The position numbers and the translations under genes are program-made. The notes beneath the pieces were generated by a model. That model did not search any database and was not told the origin of the DNA. It was given only the letters and a program-made list of their open reading frames with translations. A stretch of DNA of 64,000 nt from Adineta steineri (Eukaryota > Rotifera > Eurotatoria > Adinetida > Adinetidae). The DNA lies in the NCBI GenBank assembly GCA_905250115.1, contig CAJNOI010000005.1, forward strand, positions 682,001-746,000, written 5' to 3'. Shown piece after piece: positions 35,180-48,564 of the stretch; the first letter of the stretch is position 1; every line of letters begins with the position of its first letter.

Positions 35180-35889
35180 ATGTCTTATTTTAATACTGTA
35201 AGTTGTTTTATCTTATGCTTATATTTTACTATATTTTATTTATTTTTCAGATTTCAGTGTGTATCACAATCGTGTACGTTTTTATTACATTCCTCTTCTT
35301 TAAGACTATTATGTTGTTTAATCTAGATTCGCAATGGGACTTACCACCCGGTGTCATTCTAGCATTTGCTGGTACTACAGTTCCAGATGGATGGTTGTCA
35401 TGTGATGGCAATGCAATTAGTCGTCTTCAGTATCAAAATTTATTTCTAGTCATTGGTACAATTTATGGTGTTGGAGATCATGTAACTACGTTTAATCTGC
35501 CTGATTTTCGAGGAAGAACCCTTGTTGGTGTCGGTCAAGGTCCGACACTTACAAACCGTTTATTAGGACAAAGTTTCGGCACAGAAAAGCATATACTAAG
35601 TGTAAATGAAATGCCAGCACATTCACATGATGTTAATGATCCAGGACATGCACATAAAATGGGAAATCCAGTAGGACAAGTATGGGAAACGGCCGGTGGT
35701 AAGACCAATCGATTTTCATACGGTACTAATAATCATGGAGTACCTAACAATCCTCCCACGCAAACTGAACGTACTGGAATCAGCTTAAAGACAACTGGTT
35801 CTAGTGCAGCACATAATAATATGCCACCATCACTTGCCATCAATTATATCATAAAGGTATTAATGAGAAAATTTTATTTTATTGAATAG
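35180..35889 (+). CDS. membrane-anchored phage-type tail-collar domain protein
   Basis: Exons 35180-35197 and 35251-35889 (53-bp intron, phase 0); 218 residues. After MSYFNT comes a hydrophobic helix (ISVCITIVYVFITFLFFKTI), then a full phage tail-collar domain. It reads PPGVILAFAGTTVPDGWLSC, DGNAISRLQYQNLFLVIGTI, YGVGDHVTTFNLPDFRGR, MPAHSHDVNDPGHAHKMG, and the classic end NNMPPSLAINYIIK. This order is typical of bacterial and phage tail fibre or microcystin-dependent proteins, so horizontal origin is likely. The intron and added anchor show adaptation to a eukaryotic gene. The frame is also open upstream to about 34952 without an ATG, so a longer 5' coding exon is possible. A donor-like aag|gtatta after NYIIK could add a further exon. 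Function unknown; surface carbohydrate binding is a guess. Confidence 0.8.
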
Positions 35890-37227
35890 AGTTCGTTCTG
35901 CATCTAATGCATCTTATTACAATAAATTTTCTTTTCTTTTGAGGATAAAAGCAAGTGATATAAAAGGAAAACAAATATAATAATCATAAATATCTTTCAC
36001 CCCAGCTCACATCCACCTTTGCAGAAAAATAGAAAGTATTTTCAAGATAATTCATTACAAAAAAAATGAATAGTTAATGATTGTTCAGTATAAGCATTTG
36101 TTCGACAATAACCCATTGGTTTTTGATTATTTCAGCAAATTTGTAATTATTTAGTCATGCAGTATCAAAAGGAAAGTCACTTTCTTTAAAATTTAATGTC
36201 TATATTCTGCGGCAAAAGTCAATGAAATATATGTAACAGCATCTCGCCCATTAGCATGTTTTCTTATCCGTTTCTTCTTTAGTGTTTGAAATCGATTCAT
36301 ACATAGATTCGAAATGTAGATAGGTTTAATCATTTGTACAATCTGTTTCATATTGATTGTAGTCGAATTGCTCTTATTGATTGCCAACACATCAGAACTA
36401 ACATATCATCACTGTTCATATTCGATAATATTGTGCATATTTGTAATGATGATGGTATGAGTGTTCTTTCAATACACACCTATTTTTACTATAATCTCAT
36501 GGATTAGGATAGGACAAACAAATTTGTCTCTTGCGACGCAGAAGTCGCTCCGTTCTATTTCATACGAAGCCCTGATTTATGTCATTTCAGTTCTTATCTC
36601 ACAGAAATACCATCCAAATATAGTTTTTCTGACTAAAAAATATGCAATTTAGCTGAATGTCACGGGACTTTTGTGAATATAATCACCTACAAAAATTTTT
36701 GGAAGTTAATATTAGAAATCTCGTGATTTTGACACAAAAACAACAAAAAGGAAGAAAAGGAGGAGCATTAATCAGTCGGCTCTATAATTAACCATCACTC
36801 TTTAGACATAAAGAAATATAGTTTAGTTTTTTCAACGTATCATAATACTTCTAAATTTATTTGAGACCTGCTTCGTGGAGGTCTTCGTCTAAAACGTTTT
36901 GTCTTAATACTCTTATATGATTTATAAAATTTTTTTTATGACGTCGCATCATGATAATTATGATTTCGTGCGTAATTAAAAACATTCGCAGTTGTGTTTA
37001 ATTATAGGACATAAAAAAGAATTAAGCGATTAATTATACATTTACTTTTGATATTCTCTTTGTAAAAAAATTTAATTCCGACATTCTTTTTATCATATGA
37101 TGTTTTCAAACGTCTATATTTATAGAACTTTCACATTATAAAAAATCAAACAACACTGTCTAACCTTCTTCTTTTAATATACTTCTACAAAAACTTCTGA
37201 ATACAATTCAACCACCAGACAATTATC
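35890..37227. other. intergenic, no gene recognised
   Basis: 1.3 kb without domain-like frames. Short frames at 36193-36390 (minus) and 36461-36652 (plus) show no family character. Confidence 0.45.
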
Positions 37228-38188
37228 ATGACATTATTATACGATGCTCAACAACTTTCACTTTATGTTGGTATTCTTTTACTTTTCGTTGGTCTAATTG
37301 GAAATGCAATCAATATTTTAGTTTTTTCAAAAGTTCGTACATATCGTACAAATCCTTGTACATTTTATTTTCTTATGAGTTCAATTCACAATATGTTTTA
37401 CATTTGCCTTAATCTTCCCATCCGTATTCTGACTGATTATTTTGCAATTAATATAGCTGGTGTATCCGATGTAGTATGTAAAATACGGCAATTTCTTCTT
37501 ATTATTCCTTCTCTTATTCCCATCACTTTCTCATGTTTGGCTATAATTGATCAATTTTTAGTTACATCAAAAAGTAATTATCTACGAAATTTGAGCCAAA
37601 TCAAATGGGCTCATCGAATATCAGTTATCGTTATCATTTTCTGGTCTCTTTATGGCGTTCATATTTTATACTTCGAACATATTTTATCAGATGGTATGAC
37701 TTGTGGAACTGATAATCCCAGTTTGGCTATTTATACACCAATATATTTACTTGGTATCATCTGTGGAATACCTGTTGTCATAATGACTCTCTTTGGATTG
37801 TTAACTTATCATAATATCCGTCGAACAATACGTTCTGCTGAGCTGCATTTTGATCGTCAGTTAATACGAATGACATCTATTCATGTTATACTTGTTGCCA
37901 TTAGTTTGATTCCGTATGGTGTTAATACAGCTTACGCTTTTATTACAATTGGAATTGTTAAAGATTCAGACAGACAAATGAAAGAATATCTTGCCACAAC
38001 GGTTGTTACTTTAGCAACATATTTATATTATGTCGTATGTTCATTGAATCTAATTTTGATGATTTAATTTTTTTTTGTTTTTCTAGGGAAGTTGTTATAC
38101 ATTCTTATTAACATCGAAACGATTTCGTGAAAAAGTCAAAAATGAAATCTTCTATTGCCGCCGACAAAATACGATAGGACCTACTTAA
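37228..38188 (+). CDS. rhodopsin-like G-protein-coupled receptor (divergent)
   Basis: Exons 37228-38034 and 38087-38188 (52-bp intron, phase 0); 302 residues. TM1 has LLFVGLIGNAINILVF with the GN pair, and the first loop is RTYRTNPCTFYFL. A Cys precedes TM3 (VVCKIRQF), which ends AIIDQFLVTS, so DRY is DQF. TM5 is IYTPIYLLGIICGIPVVIM, the third loop is basic (YHNIRRTIRSAELHFDRQLI), and TM7 ends in YVGSCYTFLLTSKRFREKV with a basic tail. The second exon supplies the end of TM7 and helix 8. It is not close to the receptor at 24039. Likely a peptide-receptor-like class A member from an expanded rotifer set. A hairpin starts two bases after the stop codon. Confidence 0.8.
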
Positions 38189-38189
38189 T

Positions 38190-38240
38190 AAGGGTGTGGA
38201 TGGGTACAGACTCTATCTCTCACTCACACCCACGCCCTTT
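38190..38240. repeat. telomere-like hairpin directly after the GPCR stop codon
   Basis: aagggtgtggatgggt and cacacccacgccctt are inverted copies with a 20-bp spacer (cagactctatctctcactca). It starts at base +2 after TAA and so must lie in the 3' UTR of the receptor mRNA. Confidence 0.65.
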
Positions 38241-38519
38241 GTAATTTTTTGTTCTATTCTATACCTTCACCTTTTACATTCTTCGAGGATTATTTTTGTA
38301 AAGACACATACATACGAATGTATCTCATATTTTATCTAGTTGCATTGATGCATAGAAAAACATCATATGACGATGATACATTTATTTATTTGTGATATTT
38401 TATGTTGGTGAATGGGTATTATTCATTACGAGAGACATATAATTCTTCGGGAATAATTTATTAGAACAATAAAAATTTTAGTTTACAACACAGAAAAAAA
38501 AGTGAGAAATAAAAATATA

Positions 38520-40415
38520 TTAAATTTTCAAATGTAAAACTCGATCTTTTAATGCTTTTAAATGAAGTCGTCGATCTTTATCAGCTTTTTCAAATACTGC
38601 TCGATTTTCTTGAGCTCGTCGAAATAAATATGGTTGTAATGATTCAATTGGTCCATATGGTAAATATTTATACGTCTTATAACCAGAGTTAGCTAAAGCA
38701 AAAGCAACATAATCACTCATTCCATAAAGTGATGCAAATGAAACTAATGATGAACCACGACGTATATTATAATCTTTCATTCTAAAACAAGGAAATAAAA
38801 CAAAAATGAATCGTATTTTTTATTCACTTACTTTTGAATAGCATATCGTATCGTATCTTCATTATGTGAAGCAACCATAATTCGAACTTGACCCAGATCA
38901 CGTTTAGTAATACTTTGTAACACTTGATCAAGACATGCATGATACATTTTGGATGTAGCTTCAAAAGTTGGATTAATTGGATCTTCATATCCACGTTCTT
39001 GAGCTAATCGACGTTCTTGATCCATATAAGCACCACGTACAAGTTTAGCTGCAAATATATAATTATATTTTTCAGCTTGAATAAGATCACGTTCCAAGAA
39101 ATTCGATGTTTCCTATTTATTGTAAACAAAGGAAATTTTTTTCAAAAATAATCTTTAATTTCATGATTATTTACTTTTAAATAACATTGATATGTTCCAT
39201 AAATAAATGGTTTATCATTCTTATTATAATAACGTTGTAATTCAGTTGCAAGATAATTGATTGCAATTTGAAAATAGGATTGTTCAGCATCGACCATTAT
39301 CGGAATTTTTTGTTCAACAGATGCCTAAAAAAAATTTCTTTATTCAAATATACAAAATTGATCAATCTTACTTGAGCAATATTATTTAAACGTATAAGAA
39401 GATTATAAATTTCGGTTAATTCTTCATATGTCAAGCTAATATTCTTTGATACTACATTCTAGAATTCATCGATTATAAATACGGTTGCCAAGTTAAATAA
39501 ACCAATATTACCTGTGACTTTATAGATTGTTGAAATGATTCGATCATATTTTCATTTTTTTGTTTTTTATTCATTAATTCAAATATTGATGGTAATATTG
39601 AGCGATTTTCAATAGATTTTAAAAATGTATTAAATTTCTTCAGAACAAGAGGTCGAATAAGAGCTGTGACTTTGATTGCAATTAAATTATTCGGTCCACA
39701 AACATCATGTGATGTTTTAATACATTCAATAAATTGATTTGCATTATGATCGTGCATTCGATTATGCTGATCTAACCTATACATAATAAAAATTTTGATT
39801 GGGAATAAAAAAAATTTACGGAAACTTACGATGTCGATGAAGTCTCAGCATCATCACTTTCAACGCTATAATCTAGTATAGGTCTGACACCATATCTTTG
39901 TAATCGTTTGATAACAGGCGTAATCTCTCGAGGAGTTTCACCACCAACAAAATGCCCAAAAGCAGTTAATTTTAAAGCACTATTAAATAAACGAGTACCA
40001 AGAATACGTTGACCCCATTTAGCAATCTAATAAAATATTATTGAAAAAAAAACAATTTTTTTACTGATAATTTCTCTAATAATATTACTTGTGTTTGATT
40101 ATTCACAAGAAAATTAATCGAAAATAATCGATAAACAAAATACCCACGTAAAAGTTCAATACTACGTCGATAACGATAAGCTATTTGATACTGATTAAAT
40201 TTTGTATCAAGCAATGGATATTCAATTTTTTCATTTTTATTTGTGGAGGAAGTACTCGTTGATTGAGCACGAATTTGTTTCGTAAATAATTGTGTTGTTC
40301 GACATGAACAAATAACTGATGCAGATGGACGTAAACGTTTTATCTAAAAAGAACAAAGAAATTATGTATGATCGATATTTTTCTTTCTAAGAAACGTAAT
40401 ACGTACCGTTAACAT
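38520..40415 (-). CDS. PRODH: mitochondrial proline dehydrogenase
   Basis: Minus strand, eight exons: 40407-40415, 40089-40343, 39830-40026, 39512-39776, 39372-39458, 39175-39324, 38832-39112, 38520-38781; 501 residues with all phases consistent. It oxidises proline to 1-pyrroline-5-carboxylate with FAD at the mitochondrial inner membrane, the first step of proline catabolism. The N-terminus is basic and Ser/Thr-rich ([20 protein letters not shown]), as for an import signal. Family landmarks: [109 protein letters not shown]. Substrate-region arginines of the final helix (YLFRRAQEN) are kept. No defect seen. Confidence 0.92.
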
Positions 40416-40969
40416 GAATTTTTCTTATTCGAATGCGTATATAAAATTATATTAGTCGATCACAGAAGGTGTGTTTATTTATAGTCGTCATAGATCGAAT
40501 CATATGAATCACTCGTGTTAATGTATTTTTTTTTCTTTTGATACAGTACGGTCATTGATTTGAAAGAACGAAAAAGGTCGCCTTTTTCCTAGTATATAAA
40601 CAAGAAAAAACCAACATACATGTTGTTTTGCCTATGACATCACTTCCCTATTGTCGATTGTGATAATATGGGTTTTTCTCTTCATTCACGTATAAAAATA
40701 AAATCATCCCAACATGTTTATCATTTAATATTATCCACTTACAAAATATTACACGATACTTTGATTCAACGTGATACTTTATATCGCATAGGTGTTTTTA
40801 CCTCTTGAGTCATTACGAATAACAAAATACATATACTATGAGTATTTAATAATATCGTCACATGTCAAATATATTATAATCTTTATTAAAAACATTGAAT
40901 TTGTTAATTCACTGATTTTTCTTTATTTTGTCAATAAAACAAAAACAAAAAAAGAAACACACACAAAGC
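40416..40969. other. shared spacer between PRODH start and ZNF622-like gene end
   Basis: 550 bp of AT-rich sequence, upstream of PRODH on the minus strand and downstream of the next minus-strand gene. No gene or clear motif recognised. Confidence 0.45.
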
Positions 40970-42442
40970 TTAGTAGTTAGATTGTACTCGGAAATGATGT
41001 TGTTGTAAGTTATTGTGCACACCAAGTCTCATATGTTGTTTTGACTTCCATTGTTGCATATATTTAAGATCACGAACTTTGCGTTGAAATACTTCTCCTA
41101 GAACAAAAATTTTTTAAAAAACATATTTATTTATTAAGAAATAGCAAACCTGTTGTTCCTGGACCAGACCAACCAAGAGCACGATATTTATCTTTTATTC
41201 TTTGGACAACATCTAATGATTTTTCATTATTTCGATTAGTTAAACTTTGACGATAATATCGAATAAGTGTTCGATGTCCAACTGTTTTACCAGATGGTAA
41301 TACTAATTCAAAACCAGTAGTATCAAGAAGATTACCATCAATTTCTTCATCAAGATTTTTCTCATTTGAATCTGGATGAGTTGATCTAAATATATATAAA
41401 TAAATTTAGATATATTTTAGGTAAGAAAAAACAACTTACGAATAATCATAAAAATCCACATATTCCCATGCAGCATTTGGATTTTCATCAAAAAGTATTT
41501 TACAATGACCTTTAGCAGTCATATGTCGTTGAACAGATAGAACATCATGAAAAGATTTCTTATTACACCATAAACATACATGAAATATACCAACTTTTTC
41601 ATCTATATATATATATCAAAGAAGAAAATAAATCAACTTTTTTTTGGTATAAGATAAAATACATACCGAGATATTCGATTAAACCTGGTAAATCTTTAAT
41701 ATATTCAACATCTGGTAAAAAGAAACTATGTGCATGTGCCATATGACTAAGATTTTCTTCGAGATTGGATGATTTTACTGGACAAAATAGACATTCTTCT
41801 AAACGTAATGGAGTGCCAAGTACTTGAGTTTCACCTTCCAATACAGATGCATCTAAAAAGAAAACATAATTTCATGTTTAAATTCAATATATTTACACTT
41901 ACTAGTAACTGTCGCTCCATCATCCATATCATTCCAATCATCATCATCATCATTATCATCACCTTCTTCATCTTCATCTTCTACTTCTTCCATCTGCACT
42001 TCATTATTCGACTCTTTTGATGTTTCTGCCGGAGATTTCTGATATTGATTTTTAACCTATAAATAAAATATATAGTATGATTCATTATTTTTGTATTAGA
42101 ACTTACTGGAAGATTCGCATTTTTCGTAACAGTCTCAATATGTTTTTTCGATTTCATATGATTTAAAAGACCATTTTCTGACGTAAAAGCTTTCCCACAA
42201 TCTTTACATGTTAATGATGTTCGATTATTAACATCAAGATTTTTTTCTGAACGTTGTTGTTGTTGTTGTTGAATAACTTCAACTTTTTCTGCAAAATCAT
42301 TTGCAGTAATTGGACCAAGATCAGCTACTTTACGTTTAAGATTATAACGATGCCAATCAGTTTTATAATGTGCACGTTGTAATTCACCATTATTAAATGC
42401 AACATGACATGTAATACACGTATATGGAGATGTTGAAGACAT
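40970..42442 (-). CDS. ZNF622: ZNF622/Rei1-like C2H2 zinc-finger ribosome biogenesis factor
   Basis: Minus strand, six exons: 42107-42442, 41903-42056, 41667-41852, 41440-41602, 41150-41385, 40970-41097; about 400 residues. Finger 1 with the diagnostic REI1 context: YTCITCHVAFNNGELQRAHY then KTDWHRYNLKRKVADLGPI. Finger 2: LTCKDCGKAFTSENGLLNHM. A polyglutamine patch (six Q) lies between them, then an acidic run (DDNDDDDDWNDMDDG). Two more finger-like modules follow: CLFCPVKSSNLEENLSHMAH and FHVCLWCNKKSFHDVLSVQR. The C-terminal basic region is LVLPSGKTVGHRTLIRYY to the end at NNLQHHFRVQSNY. Rei1/ZNF622 acts in the cytoplasm on late 60S subunits, helping release and recycle shuttling factors. 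The donor after exon 5 (gtttgc) is non-consensus. Confidence 0.88.
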
Positions 42443-45400
42443 TTTATTCTAGAAATGAAAAGAATACAAAGTATATTAGTTGCATAATTATATATAAAAT
42501 AACATATAAGTTATAAACATGACATCTATCGTTTACGAATATAGAATAGTTTCAATTACCAATCGTGCTATTTCAATTTTATATTTCTGTTTACTAGTGA
42601 CCTCTTAATGAGCATCTATGCATTTTAATCAAATAAATCTATTATTTCATGGTTTTAAGTTGAAAATTTTATATAGATATTTATATTTTAGCTGAAATTT
42701 TACATAAAATAAATTTCTATAAAAATCAAACTTATTTACATTTTATTAATACACCATATTAGAGTCTTACTATTGTCTTTTATCCATTGATAATGGTAAC
42801 ATTCATTGTGTTATTGATGTTTCTTTCAGACACATTAGTACTCTTTTGATTATTCAATTTTTATTTATCTATATATTATTCTTAAAAAACGAATCTCGAA
42901 AGAAATATTCAAGTTTTTATTTCATCAATCAATCGTTTCAACTTTATACAACAATTATAATACGAGCTTCAATTGAATAACGAAGCTCAATTATCTTTAG
43001 CTTAGGTGAGTTTTATTGTTTTATTTTTTTTTCTTTTTATTTTTTTTTCTAATATAAATTTAATATAAAAACATATGATCATAATGTTTGTTGTTTTTAT
43101 CAATATAAGAAAAAGAAATTCATCATTTATATTCAACGTTGATTATGCATGAGAGACTTAATAAGAAATTATAGATGTAAAACAAATTATGTGAATGAAA
43201 TTTCTTTTAATAGTACATTCAAAATGTTTCCCAAACATTGCATCAATTCGTTTCTTGTTTTATAAAATTTGAAAGAAAATGATGAACAATTCTCATCACT
43301 ACTCTTCTTTTTTTGTTTTGTTTTAAAGAAATAGTAATTTCAATCCAATCTTATGACATATATATGTTTTCCATTCTTTTAATTACATTGATATTATTGT
43401 TATCCTTTTTGATATGATACTATCATTAGAATTTATATCAATTTTCAATTTTAATATTGTCTATCATATATAGATATATAAATATATCTTTTTAATATGA
43501 AAATAATTTGTAAAAATGATGTTTGAACGACATCACATCTGTCATTATCCCACACAAATCTCTGCTTGTTTCTTATCACTAAGCGACATATATTCTCAAC
43601 TTTCTTATTTTTGTTCTTCGTTTTTTTTCTTCTTCTTCTTCTTCTTTCTTTCTTGTTCACTCGTTAATTCATCTTCGAAATGAGGAGAGAACTGTGTGGC
43701 AAACTCGTCACTCGCAGCAGCAGCATCATCATTGTTGAGTATGGATCGCTCTTCGACAAGAAGAAGAAGAAGAAGAAGAAAAAAAAAAAGAAAACGCCTA
43801 AGTAACAAGAGAAAAGATGACTGAAAACGAAGAGTGCCGGATGGAAAAAGAGATACCAATGCAAGGAGATTATTTTCATCACCTTTATTCATTGTGAGAA
43901 GGCTTTTTTTCTCTTCTTCTTTGTGTTCAATCGAAATAAGGAAAAATTAGTTTTGCGGTATTTGTCTTTGATGCTCTCTTGTCCTTTGGGATAATAATGC
44001 CAAATATGATCTGTCTTGCATCATGAACATCATTCTTTTCTTTATTAGACAATAAAGTTTGCTATATATATTATTAAAGCAACAACAGCGGACATTGGTC
44101 TGTTCTCTTATTCATCGTTTGTTAGTAGTGGCTGTTATCAAGTGGATTCTTCTTTTCTGCGTCGTCTTCTTCTTCTTCTGCTTCTCTGTTTGATTGCTTC
44201 TCTCTCGTTTTTTTCTCTCTGCTACCACCAGTGGCAAAGAACAGACACGACTGCAAAAGAAGGAGAAATAGATAAGGGCGACGCCATACTGGTGTATGTC
44301 TATATATATATCTATATATATATATATATATGTGTTTTTTAACGCACCCAAGCGCGTTTCTTGCTCTCTTTTTCTATCTTTCCATTTAGCGTTCGTTGTC
44401 GATGCACCAAGTAATCATTACTTCCCGTTCTCTCTTTCTCTCTCATCGTCGAGTTGAGCTCCCGATAGTACCCAACACAACAGAAACAGCCATCATTGCT
44501 CTTGTTCTTTCTTCCTCCATTTGCTCTTCTTTTCCTATTTTTTTTCTTCCTGCTTTTTTTTCAAAAAAACGACTATAGTTCGCATTACTAGAATTATGAT
44601 TATAGAAAAGCAAGCGAAGTAGTTACGGCGGCGAAACCAGTCATCGTTAATAGTATATGGTGGAAAGAAAGAAACGCAAAGAAAATTATCATCAACAATA
44701 GAGCTGTTCATCAGCATCGCATCATCATCATTGCTGACTGACTCGTCCGAACCCGAAGCCCAATGTGTGTGTGTTCGTATTCCTTCCTATTTTTTTTTCT
44801 CTACTTTTCTTCTATGCCTCTCTCGTTCGGGAAAGAAGATCTTCCCTTTACATACTGCCATCGTTCTTTTTTTTCCTTCTTCTTCTTCTTCTTCACCCTA
44901 TTACTGCTTCATACATACAAACTTTTCCTCTCGGTTGCTGTTACTGGCAGTCGACCAAGCTTTCTCTTCGTTGTTTCATCCGTCTCGTCCGCTCGTTCGT
45001 TCGCCTAAATAGCAACAGCAAGCAATAGCGTCGCCGTCGACACATCGTAGTTTTTCTTCTTTTTTTTCTTGATTCTCGGGTTTTTTTTTTGTTGAAAACC
45101 TGAAACAAACCAGTAATCGTGTGCATGTGTGTGTTTATTATTTTGTCACATCTTAGAAGTGTATGCATAAACGATAAAATTTTAGACAAAATCTTATTTT
45201 CTCTGCAATGTACACACGTAATAAACGGAAAATAATATATCAGGAACAATACGGCAATCCTCATTATTATCATCATTATTTAAACTATAGTCAATGATCA
45301 CGTCTGTTGTTCATTATTATTATTATCTTCTTAATGGTTATTCGTCATTTTTGTATTTTCTATCGTACAACAAAGCAGATCAAGTAAGATCAATAAATAT

Positions 45401-46225
45401 GAACAGAAAAAAAAACATAGAAAACGAAAAGAAAAGAAAAGAAAAGAAAAAAATTTTATTATTGTTGTTGATTTTTTGTTTTTTCACTCTCGTTTATGTG
45501 TCTGTGTATGATGTTACAGCCTGTGCAGTAGAGATTGGCAAGTCTTCTTTATTGTGTGCGTGCCGTTATTGTCGTGTAAGAATAACATGTTGAGAAAGAG
45601 AAGAAATCGCGCGAGTGCGTCACCCGATTCGAACAGAGAAGAACACGCACGTACACTACTACTGCCATCGATGGTGATGATGATGGTAGTAGTAGTGGTG
45701 GTATTGGTGTTAGTAGTACTAGTAGCGGTAGCAATGACATCAGAAAGCAATAGTAGATAGGACATATACATTGACTGTCACACAGTTAGCATCATCATTC
45801 TTGTCCCGCAAGACGGAACACCAGAGAGAACGAACAAGGACTATAGTGACGCACGCACAACTAACATTGCTAGTTAGATAATAACTAGAATCTTTTTTGA
45901 TTCGATGCATTTTCTAGTAATTTTTATAATAGAATATTTATTTGATTCTATCAAAGACAAAGATCTTTTTTTTCCCTCTCTCTCTCTCATGCATATCAAA
46001 CGGTTGAAACTAAAAAAAGAATTTCTAATCATTTTTTTTATAGGTTATAGTTCATATGAATTAGAAAAAGATTTTCTATAAAATTTAAGAATAACACAAA
46101 AAAATCAATGTATATTTTTCTTATTCAAAGGTTTGTTCAACAATCGCAATTTGCAATTAATTCAATTTTTTTCTTCATTTTCCCATTATTTTATACCTTA
46201 TCTTTTTAATCAATAATAAATCAGA
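42443..46225. other. 3.8-kb region rich in simple sequence, no gene recognised
   Basis: Between divergent genes, so it holds promoters and perhaps 5' UTR exons of both. It contains (TTC)n at 43628-43648, (GAA)n at 43758-43783, a (TA)n run at 44305-44331, repeated TTC runs to 44895, and a GGT/AGT-rich stretch at 45669-45735. Open frames here (44142-45771, both strands) are translations of this simple sequence and overlap each other on both strands. I see no domain and call none. Confidence 0.55.
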
Positions 46226-47693
<1,468 letters not shown>

Positions 47694-48003
47694 CCTCAAT
47701 TTCTATAAACTTTTTAAAACAAAAGATCTGCTTTGCCACATCGACGACAACAACAAGAGCCAGCCTTTTTACCTATTCTCCCTCAAGCAAATACAACAAC
47801 ATTTTCTTTCTTTATCTCTCTCTCTCTCTCTCTCTCTTTTTCTTTAATGCTCTAGGCTGGTGGACATATTTTTTTGTACGTTTGGTATTGCCAATTTTGC
47901 TTGTTGTCCTTTTTTTTTTCTTTTTTCTTTTTTGTTCTTGTCTCTGTTGTACTCCTGTTGTTGTTCTTTTCTTTACAGTGGTGAAACAACGTCTGTCACA
48001 CAT
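47694..48003. other. 3' flank of the G-beta gene with (CT)n
   Basis: Pyrimidine-rich sequence with a perfect CT run at about 47814-47836, ending at the second assembly gap. Open frames here are simple-sequence translations. Confidence 0.5.
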
Positions 48004-48103
48004 NNNNNNNNNNNNNNNNNNNNNNNNNNNNNNNNNNNNNNNNNNNNNNNNNNNNNNNNNNNNNNNNNNNNNNNNNNNNNNNNNNNNNNNNNNNNNNNNN
48101 NNN
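48004..48103. other. assembly gap, 100 N
   Basis: Exactly 100 N, same placeholder length as the gap at 15207. See the finding on the 15307-48003 block. Confidence 0.99.
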
Positions 48104-48560
48104 GAAGAAAAGAGTATTATCAGGAGAGTATCATAGTTTTCTTCTTATTTGTAAAATATTACTGGTGTTTTAATCTATCACGAGTCAGTTAGTAACGACG
48201 AACTCAACGAAAGTTTAATTATGATACTGATAAATTAGACCTAGTAAATAGTTCTCACAATGATGATATAAAGAATGAAAAGAAAGTGTTACATATATAA
48301 AAGATATATTAATATGAGTACTAATACAATTGAGTCAGAGCTTTTGACTTCATCTTTCTGTTCTAAGTAGGTCTCAATTAGATTAAGTTAATTCTAATAA
48401 GCATTTCTGAGTGTAAGTGTGCAGCAATGAAAACTCACTAATATCCACACTCTTCTATTAGTAAACAACGTTCTTATTGTCACTGAATTATTAAATTTAT
48501 ATTTATAAAGGTAGATAAAAAGATTATTCTTTCTTCTGGCAACTTCTATTCAAAGACGTG
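48104..48560. repeat. copy of the NHL 5' flank (matches 12058-12460)
   Basis: From gaagaaaagagtat onward the sequence follows 12058-12460. It includes about 140 bp nearly identical (48270-48412 against 12170-12312) and the TATA-like box at 48504-48509 (atttataaaggtagata) before the ATG at 48565. The missing first part of this copy is at 14885-15206. Confidence 0.85.
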
Positions 48561-48564
48561 GCTA

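Noticed and set aside
44112..45771. Overlapping open frames on both strands between the ZNF622-like and G-beta genes
   Set aside because: They translate TTC/GAA/CT/GGT simple repeats and poly-pyrimidine tracts, overlap each other on both strands, and show no domain.
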